Origin: JAWLBR01 sp041687495 | GTDB taxonomy: Bacteria > Bacillota > Limnochordia > DTU087 > JAAYGB01 | Reading direction: 5' to 3' | Assembly (NCBI GenBank): GCA_041687495.1 | Contig: JAWLBR010000008.1 | Span: 1-58,825 of the forward strand | DNA length: 58,825 bases | Part shown: in pieces, positions 25,044 to 34,691 of the stretch | Layout: the number at the start of each line of letters is the position of its first letter | How positions within the stretch are numbered: position 1 is the first letter of the stretch | Notes under the pieces: model-generated | Database searches by the model: none | Seen by the model: only the letters and a program-made list of their open reading frames with translations | What the model was told of the DNA's origin: nothing | Position numbers and translations under genes: made by a program

Positions 25044-26262
25044 CCCAATCAAGGTTGTGATCGCCGATGACAGCCAAGAGACTCGGTTTAATCTCCGGCG
25101 CCTGATCGGGTTTGACGAGGGCTTGCAGGTGGTGGGCGAGGCTGCCACTGGCACTGAAGCCGTTGAACTGGCCCGCCAGCTCAGTCCCGATTGTGTCCTA
25201 ATGGATGTGAACATGCCTGGAGTCGATGGACTTACCGCAACCAAAACCATCATTGAGGAAAAGCCGCACACCGCCATTATTGTTGTCAGTGTCCAGGGCG
25301 AGAGTGAGTATCTGCGCCGAGCCATGGCTTCAGGAGCCAGAGAGTATCTGGTCAAGCCGTTCAACCCCGATGACCTGATCGATACCATTCACCGGGTAGT
25401 GGAACGGGTCAAGCGAGAGCAGACAGCTGTGGCTGGGACCGGCAGCGGCGAGGGTGACTCCAAAGGAGCCAAGGTGGTTGCTGTCTTTAGTGCCAAAGGG
25501 GGCGTAGGCAAGACCACACTGGCCACCAATTTGGCTGTGGCCCTGGCCAGCAGTGGGCAGAAACGGGTTGCCCTCTTGGATTTCGACTTACAGTTCGGGG
25601 ATGTAGCCATCGCCCTTGACGTGACTCCCCAGTTTACCATTGTCGACATGGTTAGCGAGCAAGGTTGGTCCCGAGGGCAGGCCCAGTCTTACCTGACTAC
25701 CCATGACTCTGGACTCGCGGTACTGGCGGCTCCCTTGAAACCAGAACAAGCGGACATCATTACCGCTGAACATATCAAGTGCATTCTGGCTGCCCTGCGA
25801 ACCGAATTTGACGTGATCATTATCGACACCGCTCAGAACTTCACGGACGTGACTCTTACGGCCTTGGACGAATCTGATCTGATCCTTCTCATCTCGACTC
25901 TAGATCTTCCTACCTTGAAGAACGTCATGCTCAGCAACGACGTGATGCGTTCACTGAACTACCCGCCGGAGAAGGTTAAGCTGGTGGTGAACCGGGACAA
26001 CGGAAAGATTGGCTTGGACTCAAGCCTCCTGGAAAAGAAGTTGAACATGCCGGTAGCCTACAGCATCCCTTCTGACGGCAGACTTGTGGTTGAGTCACTG
26101 AATCAGGGGATTCCTTTCATCCAATCGGCGCCCAAAGCGCCAATATCAGTAGGCGTTAGTAGGATGGCGGCAGATGTCGGAGAAATCGACGTGAATCCAG
26201 CTAGGCATAGGCGACGTTTATCTTGGCGCAGTCTGCTGCGGCCAGCTCATCAGGTAAACTAA
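25036..26262 (+). CDS. cpaE: CpaE/TadZ-type ATPase with an intact receiver domain
   Basis: A 408-residue protein; ATG 25036 follows AAGGGGG and overlaps the secretin stop by eight bases. Residues 1-125 are a response-regulator receiver with all key residues: Asp11-Asp12, Asp57 ('VLMDVNMPG'), Ser85 and Lys107 in 'LVKPF'. Residues 145-400 are a MinD/ParA-like ATPase with deviant Walker A K-G-G-V-G-K-T-T at 154-161 and 'DFDLQFGD'. TadZ/CpaE marks the assembly site and localises the CpaF motor. In many TadZ proteins the receiver is atypical and lacks the phospho-acceptor; here it looks phosphorylatable. Confidence 0.92.
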   Translation: MSDPIKVVIADDSQETRFNLRRLIGFDEGLQVVGEAATGTEAVELARQLSPDCVLMDVNMPGVDGLTATKTIIEEKPHTAIIVVSVQGESEYLRRAMASGAREYLVKPFNPDDLIDTIHRVVERVKREQTAVAGTGSGEGDSKGAKVVAVFSAKGGVGKTTLATNLAVALASSGQKRVALLDFDLQFGDVAIALDVTPQFTIVDMVSEQGWSRGQAQSYLTTHDSGLAVLAAPLKPEQADIITAEHIKCILAALRTEFDVIIIDTAQNFTDVTLTALDESDLILLISTLDLPTLKNVMLSNDVMRSLNYPPEKVKLVVNRDNGKIGLDSSLLEKKLNMPVAYSIPSDGRLVVESLNQGIPFIQSAPKAPISVGVSRMAADVGEIDVNPARHRRRLSWRSLLRPAHQVN

Positions 26263-26277
26263 CGGAGGGATACGGTC

Positions 26278-27657
<1,380 letters not shown>

Positions 27658-27690
27658 CCAGGAATTTGGTGGATGGGAGGGAACTTGATA

Positions 27691-28692
27691 TTGAACCAGA
27701 TTCACATGGCCCTCATGTTGGCCGTCACTGCGTTTGTCACCGTTACCAGCCTTGTCCTGGGGCTTAGTCGTATGTTAAGCCGCCGTTCCCTGATGCGTCG
27801 CCGCCTGGATCAGACGGAAGTCTGGACTGGGCAGATGACCCCTACCCTCACCTCTGGCCAAGGGGATTCCACCGGCGAGCAGCAGTCACCGTTGATCCAA
27901 ATTCGAGACACTTGGGTCCAGGCCGTGGGCCGGATGCAGAAGGGTGCTCGGGGACGAAAACTGCGCTTACAGCTGCAGCGGGCCGGGTTGGCGCTGACTG
28001 CAGAGGAATACACCGCCTTCCTCGTCGCCGCCTTGCTTGGGAGCGGACTCGCCGTGTACGTTCTGCTTCAGTCCATACAGACGGCCGCTGTAGCAGCGGC
28101 GATTGTCTGGCTGGGAGCGAGGACTCAGCTGCAGCGCAAAGCTAGGCTAAGGGCCAAGGCCTTTGACGGGCAGCTGGCGGAAGCCCTGAATATGCTCTCA
28201 AACTCACTGAAAGCGGGATACAGTTTTTTTCAAGCGATGGATGTTGTCTCCAAGGAAATGGATGCACCGCTGGCCGATGAGTTTCGATCGGTGATTCGCG
28301 AAACTAGTGTAGGAATGGATGTGGGTGATGCGCTGCAGGGAATGGCCCAGCGCATCAACAGTGAGGACCTTGATCTGGTGATTACCGCCGTCTTGATTCA
28401 GCGACAGGTGGGCGGTAACCTGTCTGAGATCCTCGAAAGGATCGGGGGAACTATTCGGGAGCGGGTGCGCCTGCGGGGAGAGGTCAAGACTCTCACTGCC
28501 CAAGGGCGCATTTCTGGACTGATCATCTCTCTTCTACCATTGGCAGTGGGAGCATTTGTGATGACCGTCAATCCGGAATATGTCACTTTGCTGTTCCGCG
28601 ACCCTATCGGCCGGCTTATGTTGGGGATGGCTGTGATTGGGCAGATTATCGGAGCCGTACTGATTCGCAAGGTTGTCCAGATAGACATCTAA
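27691..28692 (+). CDS. tadB: Tad inner-membrane platform protein TadB
   Basis: About 333 residues; I prefer TTG 27691, nine bases after GGGAGGG, over an ATG at 27673 that would overlap that site. One N-terminal helix, a cytoplasmic region, a helix pair near 'AFLVAALLGSGLAVYVL', a T2SSF cytoplasmic domain ('LAEALNMLSNSLKAGYSFFQAMD') and two C-terminal helices. TadB and TadC form the heteromeric platform, a split relative of PilC/GspF, on which CpaF acts. Confidence 0.92.
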   Translation: MNQIHMALMLAVTAFVTVTSLVLGLSRMLSRRSLMRRRLDQTEVWTGQMTPTLTSGQGDSTGEQQSPLIQIRDTWVQAVGRMQKGARGRKLRLQLQRAGLALTAEEYTAFLVAALLGSGLAVYVLLQSIQTAAVAAAIVWLGARTQLQRKARLRAKAFDGQLAEALNMLSNSLKAGYSFFQAMDVVSKEMDAPLADEFRSVIRETSVGMDVGDALQGMAQRINSEDLDLVITAVLIQRQVGGNLSEILERIGGTIRERVRLRGEVKTLTAQGRISGLIISLLPLAVGAFVMTVNPEYVTLLFRDPIGRLMLGMAVIGQIIGAVLIRKVVQIDI

Positions 28693-28725
28693 GTCCGAGT
28701 ATGCGGTGGGCACTGGGGTGGTATT

Positions 28726-29637
28726 GTGCTGCTGATGATTGTGTTGGGATCTGGGTTGACGGTGAGCGTCTTGGTTTGGGCGCTGTTAGGTGGGCTGCAG
28801 ACCAAGAAGAGTCCGCTGGAGCGGTTGGAACAGTACATTTCCGCTCAGCCGCAGCCGACAGGTAGAATTCGGGACGAGCTGCGGGCACCCTTCTGGGAGA
28901 GGGTAGTCAAGCCAAAGTTGCGGGGGTGGGAAGAGGTAGCCCGAAAGGTCACTCCCGCCGGGTATATGCAAGTTGTCTCCCGGCGCCTCGAATACGCGGG
29001 AATGGACAGTGCCCGCCCGTCAGCTTTTGTCGTCAAGCAGGTGGGTCTTGCGGTAATGTCCGGCGTTGGGGTGTTCTTCTTTACCGTCGGGGAAGACGCT
29101 GGCCGCAGTTTGCTGCTGGCTGCGGCGGTAGGCGGCTTGGCTGGAATGCTGCCCAGCTTACAGTTAGGCAGTAAGGGCCGCCAACGCTCAGCACAGATCG
29201 CCCGGGAACTACCTGATGTTCTCGACTTGCTAACGGTCAGCGTTGAGGCTGGGCTGGGATTTGACAGCGCTTTGGCCAAAGTCGTGGAAAAAATGTCTGG
29301 GCCGCTGCCCGATGAGTTTGCCCGTATTCTCCGCGGTATTCGCATGGGGGAACCTCGGCGAGATGCCCTGCGCCAGCTGGCTGAGCGGACCGATGTGGCG
29401 GATTTGAAGCTGTTTATCGGATCAGTGGTACAGGGCGAGCAGTTGGGAGTTAGCATCAGTAAGATACTGCGGGTTCAGTCTGATCAGATTCGTCTCGTTC
29501 GGCGCCAAAGGGCGCAGGAGGCGGCAATGAAAGCACCGATTAAGATGCTGTTCCCGTTGGTGTTGTTTATCTTCCCTGCTCTGTTTGTTGTGCTGCTGGG
29601 GCCGGCTGCCATACAGATTATGAAAACATTTGGCTAA
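28726..29637 (+). CDS. tadC: Tad inner-membrane platform protein TadC
   Basis: A 303-residue paralogue of TadB starting at GTG 28726 behind GGGGTGG. Its T2SSF domain reads 'LPDVLDLLTVSVEAGLGFDSALAKV', with a second conserved block 'LRQLAERTDVADLKLFIGSVVQGEQLGVSIS' and terminal helices after about residue 275. It completes the TadB-TadC platform. The next genes are no longer recognisable Tad components. Confidence 0.93.
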   Translation: MLLMIVLGSGLTVSVLVWALLGGLQTKKSPLERLEQYISAQPQPTGRIRDELRAPFWERVVKPKLRGWEEVARKVTPAGYMQVVSRRLEYAGMDSARPSAFVVKQVGLAVMSGVGVFFFTVGEDAGRSLLLAAAVGGLAGMLPSLQLGSKGRQRSAQIARELPDVLDLLTVSVEAGLGFDSALAKVVEKMSGPLPDEFARILRGIRMGEPRRDALRQLAERTDVADLKLFIGSVVQGEQLGVSISKILRVQSDQIRLVRRQRAQEAAMKAPIKMLFPLVLFIFPALFVVLLGPAAIQIMKTFG

Positions 29638-29658
29638 CTAAGTTAGGGAGGAGTAAGC

Positions 29659-30015
29659 GTGCTTCTGCAGGTGTGGGATGCGAACGAACAAAGACTGGTC
29701 GGCGCTGAGATCGCGTTGGCCGATACCTTCGGTACTAGACTCAAAGGCCTTCTCGGCAGGAAGAACTTGCAGCCAGGTCAAGGTCTGCTCATCAACCCAT
29801 GCAGCAGTATTCACAGCATAGGTATGAAGTTTGCCTTCGACGCCGTTTTCCTTGATCGTGACCAGATGGTGATCAGGGTTGCGGAAAATGTTGCTCCAAA
29901 CCGGGTTGGGCCAGTCGTGCCTAAAGCCAAATACACCTTGGAGCTGCCCGCCGGAACTGTGCGGGCGACTGGCATGGCAGTGGGACATCGCCTTGTCTGG
30001 AAACCGTGCGTATGA
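29659..30015 (+). CDS. DUF192 family protein
   Basis: A 118-residue protein from GTG 29659 with GGGAGGAG upstream. The DUF192 pattern is evident: 'ALADTFGTRLKGLLGRKNLQPGQGLLI', 'HSIGMKFAFDAVFLDRD' and 'LELPAGTVRATGMAVG'. Family members are small, often secreted proteins of unknown function and are frequently encoded next to Tad pilus genes. This one lacks a signal peptide. It follows tadC by 21 bases and is probably cotranscribed. Confidence 0.88.
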   Translation: MLLQVWDANEQRLVGAEIALADTFGTRLKGLLGRKNLQPGQGLLINPCSSIHSIGMKFAFDAVFLDRDQMVIRVAENVAPNRVGPVVPKAKYTLELPAGTVRATGMAVGHRLVWKPCV

Positions 30016-30122
30016 CGCACTTGAGGTAATCTACCGCCTGATCTTCTCTGATGGAGAACCGAACGAAACCACCCGGATCTGAATAGGATGAAGTACACTA
30101 ACGGGCGGGGGTTTTTACCAAT

Positions 30123-30383
30123 ATGGGAATGGAACACCTTGGAGAGCAAGACTGGTCGGAGCTGCGATCCATCCTCAGCGAAGCTCCGGCGTTTGCCGAA
30201 CTGACACCACGGGAGACCGACGTCTTGTGCTTGATCGGTAAAGGCATGACGAATGATGAAATTGCGAGTGAGCTGTTTATTAGTCCTCATACGGTCAAGA
30301 ATCATGTGACCAATATTTATCGGAAGACTGGGATGGATGATCGGACGCAGCTGGCCATATTGGTCCAGCGACACTGGCACTGA
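30123..30383 (+). CDS. Small LuxR-type helix-turn-helix regulator
   Basis: An 86-residue protein consisting of about 26 acidic N-terminal residues and a complete GerE/LuxR DNA-binding domain (about 27-86: 'LTPRETDVLCLIGKGMTNDE', 'SPHTVKNHVTNIYRKTGMDD'). There is no receiver or ligand domain, as in GerE-type stand-alone regulators. It closes the Tad gene run and may regulate it, but that is inference from position only. A short hairpin with T6 follows. Confidence 0.85.
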   Translation: MGMEHLGEQDWSELRSILSEAPAFAELTPRETDVLCLIGKGMTNDEIASELFISPHTVKNHVTNIYRKTGMDDRTQLAILVQRHWH

Positions 30384-30388
30384 TACTT

Positions 30389-30418
30389 GGGCTGGCCTTA
30401 GGGCTGCAGCCCTTTTTT
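30389..30418 (+). terminator. Probable terminator between the HTH gene and recD2
   Basis: GGGCTG (30389-30394) can pair with CAGCCC (30407-30412), followed by T6. The stem is only six base pairs, so confidence is moderate. Confidence 0.6.
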
Positions 30419-30498
30419 GTTGGCAGGGACGAATGCCGCCGCGCCGAACTATACCAATAGAGAAGCACAGCAGTCTGTGGCGTGGAGGGTGCCTTCTG

Positions 30499-32682
30499 GT
30501 GACGCAGATCCGGGGAGTTGTCGAGCGGATTACGTACCGCAATGATGAAAACTTATATACTGTGGCGAGGCTGCAGGAAGACAAGAAGCCGACATTGACT
30601 ACCATCGTGGGCAGCTTTCCTTCGATTAACGTCGGGGAGAATCTCATTTTGACCGGACAGTGGATTACTCACAAGGAATACGGTGTGCAGTTTCAGGTAG
30701 ATGAGGCTCGGCTGGCGGCTCCGGCGACAGTGGAAGGAATAGAAAAATACTTAGGCTCTGGGCTGATCAAAGGGATCGGACCGGTGACCGCCAAGCGGCT
30801 CGTGTCTCAGTTTGGGCTGGACACACTGAAGGTCATCGATACACATCCGGAGCGATTGGTCGACGTTGAAGGAATCGGCGCCAAAAAAGCCGCAGCCATT
30901 GCCGAAGCTTTTCAAGCTCAGAAGGATATTCATGAAATCATGGCTTTCCTCCAAAGCTGTGGCGTAACCTCGGGGATCGCGGTTAAGGTGTACAAACAGT
31001 ACGGTTCTGAGGCCATTTCGGTGGTGAAAACAGAGCCCTACCGGTTGGCCGCCGAAGTGTATGGCATTGGCTTTAAGACGGCAGATCAGATCGCGAGAAA
31101 TCTAGGCCTGGAAGAGGCGGCTCCGGCGCGGTTGGCTGCTGGACTGCGCTACACTTTGGGCGAAGGCGCCGGTGAAGGGCATGTATTTCTCCCGCGCTCA
31201 GAGCTGATCAGGCGGGCTGCGGAGTGTCTGCAGGTATCGGAAGCAGTGGTGGAGCCGGCACTGGAGAGTGAGGTCGCTTGCGAGCAGGTTGTCGAAGACG
31301 GGGAGGCTATCTATCTGCGCCCCTTCTACATGGCCGAGAAAATGGCGGCTGTTCGCCTGGTGAGTCTGCTGAAGTATCCGGCAGAGCAGCCTTTGCTGCT
31401 GCAGGGCGGAGCGGGGCAGTGGATCCGCCGCTGCGAAACAGAGACCGGTCTTACCTTAGCCACAGGACAGCGACAGGCAGTGGAAGCTGCCTTGACCGGA
31501 CAGGTGACAGTGATTACCGGAGGCCCAGGTACCGGCAAGACCACCATCGTGAAAGTGCTTCTGCGGGTGCTCGAACAGCAGGGGTACAGATACTTGCTGG
31601 CCGCCCCCACCGGCAGAGCGGCAAAAAGGCTCAGTGAGGCAACGGCGCAGCCGGCCAAGACCATCCACCGGCTGCTGGAGTTTGGGCCAGCGCCCGGGGG
31701 AACGATGGGCTTTCAGAGAAATGAGGAGCAACCGCTGGACACTGACGTGCTGATTGTGGACGAGGCATCCATGATCGATCTGCTTTTGTTTAACAACCTG
31801 CTCAAAGCACTGCGGCCAGGCACCAAACTGATTCTGGTTGGGGATGTCGACCAGCTACCTCCAGTGGGGGCAGGCCAGGTGCTTAAGGATCTCATCAGCA
31901 GCCGAGCAGTTGTGATCGCCCGCCTAACAGAGGTCTATCGCCAAGCGGCAGCCAGCTTAATCGTCACTAATGCTCACCGTATCAACAAGGGTGATTGGCC
32001 GGCTCTGAATGCTCAGGATGGAGATTTTTTCTGGATCGAGGCTGCCGACAACGAAGCCGTCGCTCAGACGATTCGCGACCTGGTCATCGAACGGCTGCCC
32101 AATTACTATGGCTTCAATCCCAAAGAGGAAATCCAGGTCTTAACACCGACGCGCCGGAGCGTGATTGGCACCGGGTGGCTGAACCAAGTGCTGCAGGAAT
32201 CCATCAACCCCATGCGGCCGGGACAGCCACAGCTGCAGTACGCCGGGAGCAGCTTCCGGGTTGGGGATAAGGTAATGCAGCTGAAAAACGAGTACGAGAA
32301 AGGTGTCTTCAACGGTGACGTTGGCACCGTTGTCGATCTTTCCGAAGAAGAAGGGGAAATGGTGGTCGCTTTCGCCGATGGTGACGGTGAAAGGGCAGTG
32401 GTTTACGATCGAGCTGAGCTTGACCAGTTGGCACTGTCCTATGCCATCTCTGTCCACAAGAGCCAAGGTAGTGAATATGAGGCTGTGGTCATGCCCATTA
32501 CGTACGTGGCCCCGGCTCTGCGGACAAGAAACCTTCTGTATACTGCAGTAACTAGAGCCAAGCGATTAGTGGTTTTAGTGGGTTCGCAACGAGCGCTGAG
32601 GTCGTTCATTGCCAACCAAGATGAGTCCCACCGCTGTTCTGGTTTGGCGCAAAGGATTAAAGATATACTGACACAGAACTAG
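30499..32682 (+). CDS. recD2: RecD2-type 5'-3' DNA helicase
   Basis: A 727-residue SF1B helicase. I choose GTG 30499, with GGAGGGTG eight bases before; upstream frame lacks homology. Order: N-terminal OB-like region ('GVVERITYRNDENLYTVARL'), two helix-hairpin-helix blocks ('IKGIGPVTAKRLV', 'VEGIGAKKAAAIAE', about 85-140), Walker A 'TGGPGTGKTT' near residue 340, 'VDEASMIDLLLF', 'LVGDVDQLPPVGAG', and C-terminal UvrD-like motifs 'SYAISVHKSQGSEYE' and 'NLLYTAVTRAK'. RecD2 acts without RecBC in recombination and replication-fork maintenance. Full length for the family. Confidence 0.95.
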   Translation: MTQIRGVVERITYRNDENLYTVARLQEDKKPTLTTIVGSFPSINVGENLILTGQWITHKEYGVQFQVDEARLAAPATVEGIEKYLGSGLIKGIGPVTAKRLVSQFGLDTLKVIDTHPERLVDVEGIGAKKAAAIAEAFQAQKDIHEIMAFLQSCGVTSGIAVKVYKQYGSEAISVVKTEPYRLAAEVYGIGFKTADQIARNLGLEEAAPARLAAGLRYTLGEGAGEGHVFLPRSELIRRAAECLQVSEAVVEPALESEVACEQVVEDGEAIYLRPFYMAEKMAAVRLVSLLKYPAEQPLLLQGGAGQWIRRCETETGLTLATGQRQAVEAALTGQVTVITGGPGTGKTTIVKVLLRVLEQQGYRYLLAAPTGRAAKRLSEATAQPAKTIHRLLEFGPAPGGTMGFQRNEEQPLDTDVLIVDEASMIDLLLFNNLLKALRPGTKLILVGDVDQLPPVGAGQVLKDLISSRAVVIARLTEVYRQAAASLIVTNAHRINKGDWPALNAQDGDFFWIEAADNEAVAQTIRDLVIERLPNYYGFNPKEEIQVLTPTRRSVIGTGWLNQVLQESINPMRPGQPQLQYAGSSFRVGDKVMQLKNEYEKGVFNGDVGTVVDLSEEEGEMVVAFADGDGERAVVYDRAELDQLALSYAISVHKSQGSEYEAVVMPITYVAPALRTRNLLYTAVTRAKRLVVLVGSQRALRSFIANQDESHRCSGLAQRIKDILTQN

Positions 32683-32740
32683 TGTCTAAGCCCCGAGAAC
32701 CAGCCATGCCCTTCCCAAGAATGCTTGTGGAGGGGATTTT

Positions 32741-34612
32741 GTGTCTCAACTTTTTTGTCTGTATATGTTTGACGGCGCAGAGGGCCCGCGGTTGCAGCCG
32801 GTGCGTTCCGCCGCCGCTTTGCAGGTGTATAAGAACAAGCTGCAGCAGGAGGGTGGTAAGTCCCTAGGCCTCACCCAGATCACCGGTCCGCTCCCGATGT
32901 GGGCCGTTTGGCATGTCTGGCACTGTCTGAACCCCAAACTGGTCGCCTGGTCCCAAGCCCGAAGGCGCCTCACCCATCGGTTGGTTCGGGCTGCACGGAC
33001 TTGCCTGCGCCAGTTACGCATAGGGCGGATAACAGGCGCTAGGTACCCATCTGATGCTGTCCACTGCGACTTCGTTGCTGGCGCAGCCGGAGACGGCTTT
33101 GCAGCCTGGGAAGAGGTCAACCCGCAGCTGGAGCGATTGGTGAGTGCTTTCTTCGGGCGCCGGCTGTTGGAAGAAGAGGCCGTATGGCAGGCCTGGCAGC
33201 TGGGAATCCACGGCAGTAGTCTGCCAGTGGCGCAGCTGCTAGAGATAGCCTGCCTCCTTGGGCACGGCCAGTGGCGTCCCGGTATTGTCTACAAAGGGGG
33301 CGGGCAGTGGCAGTGCAGCCGGTGCGGTGAGATTGATTCCATCAGTTTTCTTCCCCAGGTGTGCCCAATATGTGGTTCAGCTTCCTGTCCAATCTGTCCG
33401 ACCTGCTCCACCATGGGCCAGGTGCGAGGGTGCCAACCGGTGTATGAGTTCAGTCGAGGGCTGGATGTGGTAGGCGATGGGAGCGAACCCCGCAGGTCTG
33501 CAGGTTGCGTGCCTTTGCGCACTGAGCCGATCCTGCCGTTTCGACTGACCGGCCTTCAGGCCGCCGCCTTTCGCCAACTGGCCGAGTTTGCCGTCTCGGA
33601 TTCGGAGCGGCGGGATTGTTTGGTGTGGGCTGTCTGTGGGGCTGGCAAAACCGAAGCCTCCTTTGGCGCCATTGCCGCCACTGTGGAAAGAGGTCAGCGG
33701 GTCCTATTTGCAGTGCCCCGGCGGGAAGTTGTCCTGGAGCTGGTGCCCCGGATCAAGGCGGCTTTTCCCACCAAGGAAGTGACCACCCTAGTGGGGGGCC
33801 AGAGGCCCAACGGTCCTTTGGGGCAGATTGTGGCGGCTACCACCCATCAAGCTCTGCGCCTAGCTCCGGTATTTGCTTTGGTGATCCTGGACGAGGCTGA
33901 TGCCTTCCCGTACTCCACTGACCCGATGTTGGTTCGGGCTCTGCACCGATGTGCAGCCCCGCAGGGAAAGCGGATTACCATGACCGCAACTCCCAGTGCT
34001 GGGGATATCGGTCAGGTGCGGGCGGGCCGCTGGGAGCTGGTAGTGATCCCTAACCGCCATCACGGCCAACCCCTTCCGGTGCCGAAGACCTTCTACCACC
34101 GCAGTTGGGCACAAAACAGCTGGCAAGACAATGCCACGCTGTTCCCACCGGAGCTGGAGGAGCGGGTGAGTCAGGGACTGCTCTATCCCTTGCTCATTTT
34201 CGTACCGGCGGTGAAGTGGGGTGAAACACTTTATACATACCTGGGCAGACGCTGGCCGGCTGCCAGGATGGAGTACGTTTACTCCGGAAAAGTAGACAAC
34301 GCTCAAACTAAGGCAGCTTTGCTGCGGGGCGAATTAGACGTCGTTGTCACTACTTCTGTGCTGTCAAGAGGAATCACCATCCCTGGGGTTAATGTTCTAG
34401 TTGCAAGGGCCGACGCCGAAAGTGTGTTTTCCTGCGCCAGCCTTGTTCAGATGGCAGGGCGGGCAGGCCGTTCACCCGCCCAACCGACGGGAGAGGTGTG
34501 GTTCTTGGCTGCCAAGCCCACCAGTGCGATGCGGGAAGCCATCGACATGATTGCCACGGCAAATCAAAAGGCTAGGCAGATGGCAGCCGCCGGGCAGGCT
34601 GCGCCGGCGTGA
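32741..34612 (+). CDS. comFA: Competence helicase ComFA
   Basis: A 623-residue DNA translocase. GTG 32741 follows GGAGGGG. The N-terminal third is poorly conserved; a zinc module 'CSRCG' plus 'CPICGSASCPICPTC' lies at about 190-220; helicase motifs follow: Walker A 'GAGKTE' near 300, the ComFA-typical D-E-A-D-A-F-P-Y near 383, 'TMTATPS', and C-terminal 'TTSVLSRGITIPGVNVLVA' and 'QMAGRAGRS'. In transformable Firmicutes ComFA pulls transforming single strands inward. Here it is separated from comFC by about 5 kb of unrelated genes and is not accompanied by comFB. Together with the pilus operon, it suggests transformability. Confidence 0.92.
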   Translation: MSQLFCLYMFDGAEGPRLQPVRSAAALQVYKNKLQQEGGKSLGLTQITGPLPMWAVWHVWHCLNPKLVAWSQARRRLTHRLVRAARTCLRQLRIGRITGARYPSDAVHCDFVAGAAGDGFAAWEEVNPQLERLVSAFFGRRLLEEEAVWQAWQLGIHGSSLPVAQLLEIACLLGHGQWRPGIVYKGGGQWQCSRCGEIDSISFLPQVCPICGSASCPICPTCSTMGQVRGCQPVYEFSRGLDVVGDGSEPRRSAGCVPLRTEPILPFRLTGLQAAAFRQLAEFAVSDSERRDCLVWAVCGAGKTEASFGAIAATVERGQRVLFAVPRREVVLELVPRIKAAFPTKEVTTLVGGQRPNGPLGQIVAATTHQALRLAPVFALVILDEADAFPYSTDPMLVRALHRCAAPQGKRITMTATPSAGDIGQVRAGRWELVVIPNRHHGQPLPVPKTFYHRSWAQNSWQDNATLFPPELEERVSQGLLYPLLIFVPAVKWGETLYTYLGRRWPAARMEYVYSGKVDNAQTKAALLRGELDVVVTTSVLSRGITIPGVNVLVARADAESVFSCASLVQMAGRAGRSPAQPTGEVWFLAAKPTSAMREAIDMIATANQKARQMAAAGQAAPA

Positions 34613-34640
34613 AGTGTTCCAGAGCGCAAACCAGATGTTA

Positions 34641-34668
34641 TTAAGAGTACTGCGGTAACAGCCGATGA
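34641..34668 (+). promoter_or_regulatory. Possible flagellar-sigma (SigD/FliA-like) promoter upstream of the M24-PilZ pair
   Basis: TTAA at 34641-34644, a 16-base spacer and GCCGATGA at 34661-34668. Compared with TAAA-N16-GCCGATAT this has one -35 and two -10 mismatches. The spacing equals that of the stronger sites before flgM and flaG, which is the main support. Confidence 0.4.
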
Positions 34669-34691
34669 TAGTATATAGGAGGTAATCCGCG

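Noticed and set aside
29811..30647. Reverse open frame of 278 codons
   Set aside because: Overlaps DUF192, HTH and recD2 genes on the forward strand; no homology.
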